NCBI GenBank assembly: GCA_040905445.1
Contig: JBBDRN010000013.1
Coordinates: 62,001-126,000 of the forward strand
DNA length: 64,000 nucleotides
Direction: 5' to 3'
Origin: SKPT01 sp040905445
Lineage (GTDB): Bacteria; Planctomycetota; Phycisphaerae; Phycisphaerales; Phycisphaeraceae
In this document: in pieces, positions 50,341-59,609 of the stretch
How the letters are laid out: the number at the start of each line of letters is the position of its first letter
Numbering within the stretch: the stretch's first letter is position 1
Notes under the pieces: model-generated
What the model was told of the DNA's origin: nothing
Seen by the model: only the letters and a program-made list of their open reading frames with translations
Database searches by the model: none
Translations under genes and position numbers: made by a program

Positions 50341-53310
50341 CTACTGCGCCACGATGTTGATCAGCTTGCCCTTGACGACGATCACCTTGCGGACGGTTTT
50401 GCCGACCAGTTCGTCGGCCACCTTCGCGTCACCGCGGGCGGCGGCCTCGATGGCGTCGTCGTCGGCGTCGGCGGGGACGGTGATGCGGCCGCGCAGCTTG
50501 CCGTTGACCTGCACGGGCAGCTCGATCCGTTCCTCGACGAGCATGGTCTCGTCGTAGTCGGGCCAGTCGGCGTCGGCGACGCTGGGCGCGTGGCCGAGGC
50601 GCTGCCAGAGCTCTTCGGCCAGATGCGGCGCGAAGGGGGCGAGCAGCCGGACGAGCGTCTCGGCGGCAAGGCGCGGCACGCGGTCCATGGCGACGAGCTC
50701 GTTGTTGAGCTCGATCATCGCGGCGATGGCGACGTTGAAGCCGAGCGATTCCATCTGTCGCGTGACGCGCTGGATGGTGCGGTGGACGTTGCGCTCGAGG
50801 TCGGCCGAGGGATGGTCGTCGGTGACGAGGGTGTCGCCGGTGTCCTCGTCGACGAGGTTGCGCCAGACGCGGTTGAGGAATCGGTGGACGCCGACGATGT
50901 CGCGGGTGTTCCAGGGTTTGGAGGCTTCGAGCGGGCCCATGTACATGAGATAGAGGCGCAGGGTGTCGGTGCCGAACCTGGCGCCGATGTCGTCGGGGTT
51001 GACGGCGTTCTTGAGCGATTTGCCCATCTTGCCGTACTCTTGCGTGACGGGCTGGCCGTTGTGGGAGAATCGGCGATTGGGCTGGTCCTGGACGTCCATG
51101 GCAGGCTTGCCGTCCTGGTCGACGACTTCGTCGGCGGGGACAACGATGCCGCGAGCGTCGCGGTAGCAGTAGGCCTGGATGTAGCCCTGATTGAAGAGGC
51201 GCCCGAACGGCTCGGGGGTGGAGACGTGGCCGAGGTCGTAGAGGACCTTGTGCCAGAAGCGGGCGTAGAGCAGATGGAGGACGGCATGCTCGACGCCGCC
51301 TACATATAGATCAACGCCGCCGGACGGCGCCGGCTCGAGCCAGTTGCGGGAGGTGCGGCCGTGGTCATCGTCCTCGTTGCTCATCGCGCCGGCCATCCAG
51401 TACTGCTCGGCCTGCTCGCTGACGAAGCGCTCGGTGTTGTGGGGGTCGCAGAAGCGCAGGTAGTACCAGCAGGAGCCGGCCCACTGGGGCATGGTGTTGA
51501 GTTCGCGCTCGTAGCGCACGCCGTCGCGCTCGACGATGCGCCACGACTCGGGGGCGCGGGCGAGCGGCGGGCGGGGCGGGGCGTTGGGGTCGTCGGTGGG
51601 CTCGGGGGCAAAGTCGGTCATCTCCGGCAGCTCGACGGCCAAGTCGCTTTCATCGAGGGCGACGATCTCGCCATCGGGTCCGTGGAGGATGGGGAAGGGC
51701 TCGCCCCAGTAGCGCTGTCGGGAGAAGAGCCAGTCGCGCAGCTTGTACTGGGTCTGGCCTTCGCCGAGGCCCTTGCGGTGCAGCCAGTCGGTGATGCTGC
51801 GCTTGGCGTCGTCGGTGGTTTCGCCGTCGAGGCTGATCTCGTCGTTGGCGGAGTTGACGTTGCGTCCCGGGCCGGTGTAGGCCTCGTCGAAGCGGCCGGC
51901 GTCGGCGTGGTAGGCGCTGCGCAGGGCGTCGGGCGCGTCTTCGGGGAGGTCGGCGCGATGGTCGCGCAGCCAGTCGTCGGTCGGCTCGACGACGGCGCGG
52001 ATGGGCAGGCCGAACTTGCGGGCGAAGTCGAAGTCGCGATGGTCGTGAGCCGGCACCGCCATGATCGCGCCGGTGCCGTAGCCCATCATGACGTAGTCGG
52101 CGATCCAGATGGGGATGCGATCGTCGTTGACGGGGTTGACGGCATGGGCGCCGGTGAAGACGCCGGTCTTGTCGCGTGCCTCGTTCTGGCGTTCGAGCTC
52201 GCTGCGGCGGTCGGCGTCGCGGACGTAGCGGTCGACGGCCTGGCGCTGGACGGCGGTGGTGATGACGCGCACGAGCGGATGCTCGGGCGCGAGGACCATG
52301 TAGGTGGCGCCGAAGAGTGTGTCGGGACGGGTGGTGAAGACGCCGACGGCGTCGGGTTCGTCGCCGGGCGTGGGTGCATCGAGGGGGAACTCGACGTGCG
52401 CGCCCTCGCTGCGGCCGATCCAGTTGCGCTGCATGAGCTTGATGGGTTCGGGCCAGTCGACGATATCGAGGTCATCGATGAGGCGTTCGGCGTAGGCGGT
52501 GATGCGCAGCATCCACTGGCGCAGGGGGCGCTGGTGGACGGGGTGGTTGCCGCGCTCGCTGCGACCGTCGGCGGTGACTTCCTCGTTGGCGAGGACGGTG
52601 CCGAGGGCGGGGCACCAGTTGACGTCCACTTCGGCGAGGTAGGCGAGGCGGTACTCGTCGATGAGGCGGCGCTGCTGATCGGGGGCGAGCTCCTGCCAGC
52701 GGCGTGTGCCGGGGGCGTTGCCGGCGATGGGCTCGAAGCCGGACATGGCGCCGGGGTCGATGAGCTCACCATCGAAGCCGACGTCGAGGTCGCCGGCTTC
52801 GAGGAGCTGTTCGAGCTCGTCGATGGGGCGTGCGGCGTCGCGCCAGGGGTCGAACCAACTGTTGTAGAGCTGGAGGAAGATCCACTGGGTCCACTTGTAG
52901 TAGTCGGTGTCGGTGGTGCTGAAGCGTCGGTCCCAGTCGTAGCCGAGGCCGAGGCGTTTGAGCTGGCCGACCATGTTGTCGATGTTGCGCCGGGTGGTTT
53001 CGCGGGGATGGACGCCGGTCTCGACGGCGTACTGCTCGGCGGGCAGGCCGAAGGCGTCGAAGCCCATGGGATGGAGGACGTTGTAGCCGCGCATGCGTTG
53101 GTAGCGGGCGGCGATGTCGGTGGCGATGTAGCCGACGGGGTGCCCGACGTGGAGGCCGACGCCAGAGGGGTAGGGGAACATGTCCAGGACGTAGAACCTG
53201 GGTTTGGCGTCGTCGAAGCCGTCGTCGCCGGGGTTGGGGGCGGCGAAGGTGCGCTGCTGGGCCCAATGCGCCTGCCAGCGCGGCTCGATGTCCTGCGGGT
53301 CGTATTTCAT
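50341..53310 (-). CDS. leuS: Leucyl-tRNA synthetase
   Basis: Charges tRNA-Leu; large class I synthetase with editing domain. 989 residues, somewhat over the usual 860-970. HIGH motif appears as HVGH (YPSGVGLHVGHPVGYIATD), the KMSKS loop as KMGKS (YGKMGKSLKNAVNPDDIGARFGTDTLRLYLMYMGPLE, in parts). The CP1 editing region includes VFTTRPDTLFGATYMVLAPEHPLV and YGTGAIMAVPAHDHRDFDFA. The C-terminal helical domain and VNGKLRGRITVPADAD are normal. Extra length is in acidic loops (around residues 150-250 and near 590). TATGCT about 11 bases before the ATG may be a -10 element. The transposon lies 65 bp beyond its stop. Confidence 0.97.
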   Translation of the reverse strand: MKYDPQDIEPRWQAHWAQQRTFAAPNPGDDGFDDAKPRFYVLDMFPYPSGVGLHVGHPVGYIATDIAARYQRMRGYNVLHPMGFDAFGLPAEQYAVETGVHPRETTRRNIDNMVGQLKRLGLGYDWDRRFSTTDTDYYKWTQWIFLQLYNSWFDPWRDAARPIDELEQLLEAGDLDVGFDGELIDPGAMSGFEPIAGNAPGTRRWQELAPDQQRRLIDEYRLAYLAEVDVNWCPALGTVLANEEVTADGRSERGNHPVHQRPLRQWMLRITAYAERLIDDLDIVDWPEPIKLMQRNWIGRSEGAHVEFPLDAPTPGDEPDAVGVFTTRPDTLFGATYMVLAPEHPLVRVITTAVQRQAVDRYVRDADRRSELERQNEARDKTGVFTGAHAVNPVNDDRIPIWIADYVMMGYGTGAIMAVPAHDHRDFDFARKFGLPIRAVVEPTDDWLRDHRADLPEDAPDALRSAYHADAGRFDEAYTGPGRNVNSANDEISLDGETTDDAKRSITDWLHRKGLGEGQTQYKLRDWLFSRQRYWGEPFPILHGPDGEIVALDESDLAVELPEMTDFAPEPTDDPNAPPRPPLARAPESWRIVERDGVRYERELNTMPQWAGSCWYYLRFCDPHNTERFVSEQAEQYWMAGAMSNEDDDHGRTSRNWLEPAPSGGVDLYVGGVEHAVLHLLYARFWHKVLYDLGHVSTPEPFGRLFNQGYIQAYCYRDARGIVVPADEVVDQDGKPAMDVQDQPNRRFSHNGQPVTQEYGKMGKSLKNAVNPDDIGARFGTDTLRLYLMYMGPLEASKPWNTRDIVGVHRFLNRVWRNLVDEDTGDTLVTDDHPSADLERNVHRTIQRVTRQMESLGFNVAIAAMIELNNELVAMDRVPRLAAETLVRLLAPFAPHLAEELWQRLGHAPSVADADWPDYDETMLVEERIELPVQVNGKLRGRITVPADADDDAIEAAARGDAKVADELVGKTVRKVIVVKGKLINIVAQ

Positions 53311-53390
53311 GGCGGTGTCAGCATAGCGTATGCTGGGGGTTGGCCGGGGCGAGACGGCGGCTAACGTTGGGGCGATGATCGGGCTGGCTC

Positions 53391-54635
53391 ATGAAACCGC
53401 GCGGCGTATTCCTGGATCGCGACAACACGATCATCCACAACGACGGCGACCTCGGCGACCCGGGGCAGGTGCGCCTGATCCAGGGCGCGGCGTCCGCGAT
53501 CGCGTCGCTGTGCGGGCTGGGCTACAAGATCGTCGTCGTGACCAACCAGGGGGGTGTCGCCCGCGGCAAGTACACCGAGGCCGACGTCGAGGCGGTGCAT
53601 GAGCGCATCCGCGAGCTGGTGCAGCGCACGGCGAGTGGGGCGCGGATCGACCGCTTCGAGTTCTGCCCGTTCCATCCGGAGGGGACGGTGGCGGCGTACA
53701 TTCGGGAGGATCGGCGGCGCAAGCCCGCTGCGGGGATGATCGTCGACGCGGGCAAGGCGCTGAACCTGGACCTGGCGCGGAGCTGGACGATCGGCGACCA
53801 GATGCGGGACATCGAGGCCGGCCGCGCCGCCGGGACGCGCACGATTCTGCTCCGCCGCGACCAGCCGGCGCCGGACCGGGAGGACGGCGATGAGCCGGAA
53901 GGCGGTGCGAGCGGGGCGAGTGGCGGGGGGATGAAGCCTGATCATGTCGCGGCGAGCCTGATCGAGGCGGTGCGGATCGTGGCCCAGCACCGGTCCCCGG
54001 AGTCGGAGCCGCCGGCTGCTGCGCCGGCGGTGCCGCCCGGGAAGGGGGCGGCGGGCCCAGCGGCGGCGGAGGACCGGGGCGCGTCTCCGAGCACCGGTGC
54101 GGAGGTGGCCGGCCCGCGGCCGTCGGCGGCGGTGCGGGTCGCGCCGGTCGCGCCTGCGAGCCCGGTGACGCCATCGAAGAGGACGGCGCCGAAGGCGGTC
54201 GCCCCGGCCGCGCCCGAGGCGCCGCCCCCGCCGTCACCACCACCGGCTCCGAAGCAGTCCCCCCCACCACGTCCGTCTCCGAAGCAGCCCCCATCGCCGC
54301 CATCTCCGCCCCCGCCGCCGCGTCTGTCGCCGGTGGCAGAGGCGGGAGTGGAAGCGGGGGCGGGGGAGGAGCCGGGGTCGGCGGCGGAGTTGGAGGCGGT
54401 GGAGCGGACGCTGCACCAGATCCTGCAGGAGTTGCGTCACCAGCGCGGCGTTGAGAAGGATCTGTCGTATGGCTTCATGCTTGCGATCGTGCTTCAGACG
54501 GTGGCCGGGCTGTGTCTGCTGGGGGCGCTCTGGATGGGCGCCGACGATGCGGACCTTTTCTGGCGCTGGCTGGGGGCGGGGTTGATCGTGCAGGGTGCGA
54601 CGATCGCGTCGCTGCTGTTCGCCCGTCACGGCTGA
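53391..54635 (+). CDS. HAD-superfamily phosphatase (GmhB/HisB-like) fused to a membrane tail
   Basis: 414 residues in three parts. Residues 1 to about 165: HAD-IIIA phosphatase with nucleophile Asp9 and Asp11 (VFLDRDNTII), VVVTNQGGVARGKY, CPFHPEG, RRRKPAAGMI and GDQMRDIEAGRAAG. This is the D,D-heptose bisphosphate phosphatase/histidinol phosphatase type. The zinc site is incomplete: the first Cys and His are present (CPFH) but the usual second Cys-x-Cys is replaced by REDRR. Residues about 170-320: proline/alanine-rich linker. Residues about 350-414: two membrane helices (YGFMLAIVLQTVAGLCLLGALWMG and WLGAGLIVQGATIASLLF). A membrane-tethered phosphatase is unusual for this family. Divergent from leuS. 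Confidence 0.82.
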   Translation: MKPRGVFLDRDNTIIHNDGDLGDPGQVRLIQGAASAIASLCGLGYKIVVVTNQGGVARGKYTEADVEAVHERIRELVQRTASGARIDRFEFCPFHPEGTVAAYIREDRRRKPAAGMIVDAGKALNLDLARSWTIGDQMRDIEAGRAAGTRTILLRRDQPAPDREDGDEPEGGASGASGGGMKPDHVAASLIEAVRIVAQHRSPESEPPAAAPAVPPGKGAAGPAAAEDRGASPSTGAEVAGPRPSAAVRVAPVAPASPVTPSKRTAPKAVAPAAPEAPPPPSPPPAPKQSPPPRPSPKQPPSPPSPPPPPRLSPVAEAGVEAGAGEEPGSAAELEAVERTLHQILQELRHQRGVEKDLSYGFMLAIVLQTVAGLCLLGALWMGADDADLFWRWLGAGLIVQGATIASLLFARHG

Positions 54636-55210
54636 CGGGGCTGGGGCGGGGAGGGAGAAGTGGTTGAAGGATTTGCCGGCGGGCCTGCGGGTGGCGGGGG
54701 TTGTGCCCATACGGCGTCGGGGTGGATGCCCGGTGGCGGACGGGGGATGGCACGGGTTCGATGCACGGGGCGTGGCCGGCGGACGGCGTCAGGAGCGGGC
54801 GGGACCATTCATATCTCTGGGCTGGATCAGGAAATAGAAGAAGGTGTCGCGATGCGGGCGCTGACAACGGTTGGCGGGCGGGGCCGGTGACGGTACGGGC
54901 TTTGCGAATCAATCCTCGACGGGGGCGGGTATCGGCTGGGCGCTCGTCCCGGCCGCGTCATCGTCTGCGCATCAGCCGACGCGCAGCGACGGGGGCGGAG
55001 CCCCGCCACCGTCCCTGCCACCTTTTACCTCCGCCACCGCCACACCCTCTCGCATGCCGTGCTGGGTTACGACTCATGCCGAGTCGGCAATCGGTCTGTG
55101 CCGGTTGGGGCGAACAAGGGAATCTTCCGGATTTTTACGTTTGGCGCGAAACTCGGGCCTGTGAGGGGCCGATGCACAATTCGGAGACCTTCGGGGAAAA
55201 AGAGGCGAGA
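54636..55210. other. Long spacer before the beta-helix gene
   Basis: 575 bp without a supported gene. Open frames crossing it have no recognisable content. A small perfect hairpin, CGACTC-ATGCC-GAGTCG, lies at 55070-55086, and an ATG at 55172 in frame with the next gene would add 13 residues to it. No riboswitch pattern was recognised. Space for a regulated promoter is ample. Confidence 0.5.
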
Positions 55211-57916
55211 ATGAAGTGCGCAGCGGCGTACCGGCGCTTGAACGCGTCGACGTGGGCCAGGGCAATCTCGTGCCTGGCGGTCAGCATCGGCGTCCTGGGG
55301 GGCGCGGCCCCCGTGCTGGCGGATGTCAGCTTCGCGCCGGGCGTGCCGAGTGTGTATGAACGCGGTTCGGGGCAGGCGATCCCATTCCAGATCGACAGCG
55401 GTCCCGGCACCTACGACAACGTGCTCGTGCTCGCCTGGTCGGCGGACGAGAACCGGATGGTCGGCGAATTCAGCCACAGCCGCACCGGGCAGCCGTGGCA
55501 GATCGACGCGGACCGGCTGGCGCAGTTGCCGGACGGCGACGTGAATCTGCAATTGCTCCTGCGCGACGGCGCGGTCGTCCAGGCCCGGGCGGACCACTGG
55601 ATCGAGGTTCAGGCCCAGCCGTCGGACCCGCTGACGGTGCGCTTCAGCAATGCGCCGGCCACCTACACGGTCGGCAGCGGCGTGGATGTCGGCTATGAAT
55701 TGGACGGCTCTCTGCCGCGCGGCGTGGACCTGCTCGCGCTCGCGTGGTCGGAGGACGCGGGCATGCTGGTCAATGGATACGGGCATCGGCTGCCCACGGA
55801 GAGCGGAACGATCGCGTCCGAGCGGCTCGACACGCTGCCGTCGGGTCGGGTGAACCTGCAACTGCTGCTGCGCGTGCCGGGGCAGGAGGACGTGCACGTC
55901 ACGCACTGGGTCGACGTCGACGGCACCTCGGGGCCGGCGCTGAGCATCACAAGTGCGCCCGAGAGCTATCAGCGGGGCACGGGCGGGTCGCTGGCGTTCG
56001 AGGTTGAGGGCCCGGTCGGGTCCAACGCCGAGGTGCGCGTCCGTGGCTGGGCGCCTGCGCCGCAGCGGTGGATCGACGCGATCGCGCACGATCTGCCGGC
56101 GGAGAGCGGCGTGATCGGGGCGGACCGTCTCGACCTGCTGCCGGAGGGCCGGGTCTCGGTGGTGCTCATGCTGGTGGTCGGGGGCGAGGTGGTGGATACG
56201 CAGCGGGCGTGGATCGAGGTGACGGACGCGGCACAGGGCACGCCGGCGGCCATCAGTCTGGAGGCGCCGAGCAGCTACGAGCGCGGGTCGGGCGGCACGA
56301 TCCCGTTCGAGATCGAGGGCACGGCCGGCAACGATGCGGACGTGCTGATCGTGGCGTGGTCCGACCCCGAGGCGCGGATGGTCAGCGGCTTCGCTCACAC
56401 GCTACCGGGCCAGACCGGCGTCATCGACGCCACGCATCTCGACGCCCTGCCCGCGGGGGCGACCAACATCCAGACGCTGCTGCGGGTCGGCGGCCAGATC
56501 GTCGCGCGCGACAACGCCTGGACCGAGATCATCACCCCGGGCAACGGCGGGGGCAACGGTGGGGGCAACGATGATCCGGATGATGACCCGGACGACGATC
56601 CGAACGATCCGGATGACCCCAACGACCCGGACGATCCGGACGACCCGGACGATGGCGAGCCGAACGATGGCGACCCGGATGATGGCGACCCGAACGACGA
56701 CGAGGATGACGACGACAACAACAACGGCGGCGGCAAGGGTTGGACGGAAATCCCCGCCAACGCCCAGATCATCTACGTCGACAGCGGCGACGACCTGCAG
56801 GGTCTGAGGGACTCGGGCACCGCTGACCGCCCGATCGTCTACATGGGCCGGCCCGGCGAGCCGCGGCCGGTCGTCGGCCGAATCCACAACCACGTCAACA
56901 CGCCGCTGGAGCACGTCTGGTTCATCGGGCTGGAGATCAACGGCCAGGGCGAGGAGTACGGGATCCGCCTGCGCGGCGACATCAACCACGTGCTCATCGA
57001 AGACTGCCTCATTCGCAACGCCAAGGACAACATCGTCATCCAGCGCTACCCGAGCGACCGGCAGGTGCGCAACATCACCATCCGGCGATCGATCATCGTC
57101 GACAGCCGGCACAGCAGCGCCCACGCGCAGGGCATCTATGCCGCCAAGGTTCAGAACCTGCTGATCGAGGAGAACGTGTTCGATCACAATGGCTGGACGG
57201 GGGGCAGTGACGCGACGATCTTCAACCACAACATCTACCTGTCGGGCTGCCGGGACCTCGTGGTTCGCAACAACATCCTCAGCCGGGCGTCGAGCTTCGG
57301 GATCAAGCTGGCGAGCAACGCGACCGGCGACTTCGACGGCGCGTTGATCGAGGGCAACCTGTTCCTGGGCAACGGCAACGGGATGACGGTCGACAACTCG
57401 TCGGCGTACGCGGACTACCACATGCAGGACCTGACGATCCGCAACAACGTGTTCACGCAGATCGGCCGGCGCATCAGCGGTTCGAGCCAGAGCTTCGGCG
57501 TTCGCGCCCTGAGCGCGCGGCGGGTCGAGATCACGGACAACTACTTCGTCGACAAGCCGTTCAGCGCCGCGCATCCGCCGATTCGTCTTGAGCCGGACAA
57601 CCCCCACCAGGACGTCGACATCCGGCGGAACGTCGGGCACGAGTGGACGGGGCGCAGCGGCGACTACATCGTGACACCGAGCGGCAGCAGCATCAGCATT
57701 GTGAACAACCTGATGAAGCTTGCGTCCAATCGCTACTACGATGCGTCGCGAACCGTCGCGAGCTACAACGCGGAGCTTGGCGGCTCGGAGGACTGGGAAG
57801 ACTTCCTGACGCAGGCGCGGCGGCAGCGGCGCGGGTTCTGGCGTGAGGAGTACACGCCCGGGCCGGTGATCAAGTACATCGCGCAGGGGTTCACGCTCCT
57901 GCCGACGTTCGACTGA
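55211..57916 (+). CDS. Secreted right-handed beta-helix protein with four N-terminal repeat domains
   Basis: 901 residues. Signal peptide 1-36 (WARAISCLAVSIGVLGGAAPVLA). Four homologous domains of about 95 residues follow, each starting with a PxxYxRGSG-like turn (PSVYERGSG, PATYTVGSG, ESYQRGTGG, SSYERGSGG) and ending in a W-I-E/W-V-D strand. A low-complexity Asp/Pro/Asn linker (about 450-510, DPDDDPDDDPNDPDD) could bind calcium. Residues about 525-860 form a parallel beta-helix with pectate-lyase-like rungs (NHVLIEDCLIRNAKDN, VQNLLIEENVFDHNG, RDLVVRNNILSRAS, MQDLTIRNNVFTQIG). Likely binds or cleaves a polysaccharide outside the cell; position before an exopolysaccharide operon suggests that polymer. 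Catalytic residues not identified. Confidence 0.85.
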   Translation: MKCAAAYRRLNASTWARAISCLAVSIGVLGGAAPVLADVSFAPGVPSVYERGSGQAIPFQIDSGPGTYDNVLVLAWSADENRMVGEFSHSRTGQPWQIDADRLAQLPDGDVNLQLLLRDGAVVQARADHWIEVQAQPSDPLTVRFSNAPATYTVGSGVDVGYELDGSLPRGVDLLALAWSEDAGMLVNGYGHRLPTESGTIASERLDTLPSGRVNLQLLLRVPGQEDVHVTHWVDVDGTSGPALSITSAPESYQRGTGGSLAFEVEGPVGSNAEVRVRGWAPAPQRWIDAIAHDLPAESGVIGADRLDLLPEGRVSVVLMLVVGGEVVDTQRAWIEVTDAAQGTPAAISLEAPSSYERGSGGTIPFEIEGTAGNDADVLIVAWSDPEARMVSGFAHTLPGQTGVIDATHLDALPAGATNIQTLLRVGGQIVARDNAWTEIITPGNGGGNGGGNDDPDDDPDDDPNDPDDPNDPDDPDDPDDGEPNDGDPDDGDPNDDEDDDDNNNGGGKGWTEIPANAQIIYVDSGDDLQGLRDSGTADRPIVYMGRPGEPRPVVGRIHNHVNTPLEHVWFIGLEINGQGEEYGIRLRGDINHVLIEDCLIRNAKDNIVIQRYPSDRQVRNITIRRSIIVDSRHSSAHAQGIYAAKVQNLLIEENVFDHNGWTGGSDATIFNHNIYLSGCRDLVVRNNILSRASSFGIKLASNATGDFDGALIEGNLFLGNGNGMTVDNSSAYADYHMQDLTIRNNVFTQIGRRISGSSQSFGVRALSARRVEITDNYFVDKPFSAAHPPIRLEPDNPHQDVDIRRNVGHEWTGRSGDYIVTPSGSSISIVNNLMKLASNRYYDASRTVASYNAELGGSEDWEDFLTQARRQRRGFWREEYTPGPVIKYIAQGFTLLPTFD

Positions 57917-58072
57917 TCGCCGACGACGTCTGTCAGACCACGTGGTGTGGGGCGCGACAGCGTTCCACGCCACATTGCCGGTGGGGGGATTGCGGGCGGC
58001 ACGCCCGGAGGGGCAAGCCGTGCCACCCATTGCATGATCCGTCGGTTGCATCTCTGACGCGTATGGCCTGAC

Positions 58073-59596
58073 ATGACCGGCCCCTTCATCGACGTCCAGG
58101 TTACGGACGGCTGCTGCACCGCGCAGGGCACGGCGGCGGTGCGGCTTGGCTGGGCGGGTGATGAGTCGGCGCCGGCTCCGTGGGCGCGGTGGCACTGGGA
58201 CGGGCGGGAGCTGCGGGCGCGAGTCGACCCTCTCGGTTTCTTCAGCCTCTTCTGTTTCGTGAGCGACGAGCGCGTCATGCTCGCGGCGTCGCCGCTGACG
58301 CTCATTGCGCGCGGCGCACCGTCGGACCTGGACCGCGAGGCGCTGGCGGTGTTCTACCGGCTGGGGTACTTCCTGGACGACGACACGCCGTTCGCGCACA
58401 TCAAGGTGCTGCCGGCGGACGGCGTGCTGAACTGGCGACCGGGGCGGTGGTTGGTCGCGGGCGGGCCGCGCGTCGTCGCGGCCGAGCGGGTTTCGCCCGG
58501 CGACGTGGAGGCGGGCTTCATCGACCGCTTCCGCGCGAGCGTGGCGCGATGCGTGGATCTGGCGCCGGGACGGACGGTGCTGCCGCTGACGGGCGGGCGC
58601 GACTCGCGGCACATCCTGCTGGAGATGCACCGGCAGGGGGCCGCGCCCGCGGCGTGCGTGACGTGCAACGGCAGTCCGGCGGGGATCGACGGCGAGACGC
58701 GGGCGGCCGCGAACCTGGCCCGGGCCGTAGGCGTCGGACACGAGGTGATTCCGGCCGCGGCGTCCGCGCTCGAGGCGCAGTGGCGGACGCTCGGGCTGAC
58801 GCACCTGTGCGCCGATGAGCATGCGCAGATGCTCGGGCTGGCCGACTACACCACGTGCCACGGCCCGACGATCATCGAGGGCATCGGGGGCGACATCCTG
58901 TCACGCAACCGGCCGCGCGAGGTGCGGCTGGTCGATGCGCGCGACCGCGACGACTGGCGCGGCGTGGCGGAGGCGTACCTCGACGGGCAGGTGCGGGCCG
59001 TGGGATTTTCGCTCGAGGCGTGGCTCGGGCCGCGCGAAGCCGAGCGGCTTTCGCCGCGCGACGCGGTGGTCGACCGGGTGGCGCGGGGGGTTGAAGCATT
59101 CAGCGGTGCGGCGGAGCCGTTGACGGCGTTTCACTTCTGGCAGCGGACGCGCCGGGAGATCGCGCTGGTGCCGGCGGCGCTGCTGGACGGCGCCCAGGCG
59201 GTGCTGTGCCCCTTCATCGACTCGGAACTCGTGCGGTTTCTGTTGTCGCTGCCGGACGACGTGACGCGCGGCGGAGGCCTGCACGACCGGGTGATCGCGC
59301 GGGCGTATCCCGACTGGTCGCACCTGCCCTACCACAACGGGCGGAACGTGACGCCGGGCGGATCGCTGCGCGGGCGGGTGCGGTCGGCGTGGCGCGGCTG
59401 GGCGTCGGTGTCGCGCGACATGCCGCGGCGTGCCGGGGCGGAGGCGTTGGCCGTGGCGCGTGCGGCGCGGAGTCGGGTGCATCGGCGGATGAACGTGTAT
59501 CGGCTGCATCGGGTGCGGGTTTGTGCGGCCGCGGCGGGTGGGGAAGAGGTGTTCTCGTCAGGGTTGAGGTCGCGTCGCCCGGCGGGCGACCGTTAA
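58073..59596 (+). CDS. Asparagine synthase-like protein of a polysaccharide cluster
   Basis: 507 residues. The C-terminal synthetase domain has the PP-loop VLPLTGGRDSRHILLEMH (ATP pyrophosphatase type) plus GIGGDILSRNR and a later CPFIDSELVRFLLSLP, all typical of asparagine synthase-like enzymes. The N-terminal region resembles the glutamine amidotransferase fold (LRARVDPLGFFSLFCFVSDERVMLAASPLTL) but lacks the catalytic Cys at position 2, so glutamine hydrolysis is unlikely. Such genes recur in exopolysaccharide clusters, where they may amidate a sugar acid or amino-acid substituent. First gene of the operon with wzx, polymerase, GT2 and acetyltransferase genes; the next gene starts 13 bp after its stop. 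Confidence 0.85.
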   Translation: MTGPFIDVQVTDGCCTAQGTAAVRLGWAGDESAPAPWARWHWDGRELRARVDPLGFFSLFCFVSDERVMLAASPLTLIARGAPSDLDREALAVFYRLGYFLDDDTPFAHIKVLPADGVLNWRPGRWLVAGGPRVVAAERVSPGDVEAGFIDRFRASVARCVDLAPGRTVLPLTGGRDSRHILLEMHRQGAAPAACVTCNGSPAGIDGETRAAANLARAVGVGHEVIPAAASALEAQWRTLGLTHLCADEHAQMLGLADYTTCHGPTIIEGIGGDILSRNRPREVRLVDARDRDDWRGVAEAYLDGQVRAVGFSLEAWLGPREAERLSPRDAVVDRVARGVEAFSGAAEPLTAFHFWQRTRREIALVPAALLDGAQAVLCPFIDSELVRFLLSLPDDVTRGGGLHDRVIARAYPDWSHLPYHNGRNVTPGGSLRGRVRSAWRGWASVSRDMPRRAGAEALAVARAARSRVHRRMNVYRLHRVRVCAAAAGGEEVFSSGLRSRRPAGDR

Positions 59597-59609
59597 CTGG
59601 TGCTATTTG

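Noticed and set aside
51361..53364. Plus-strand frame opposite leuS
   Set aside because: Antisense of a confidently identified tRNA synthetase; compositionally biased.
54636..55210. Riboswitch in the long leader of the beta-helix gene
   Set aside because: Only one small hairpin was found; no known aptamer pattern could be recognised by eye.
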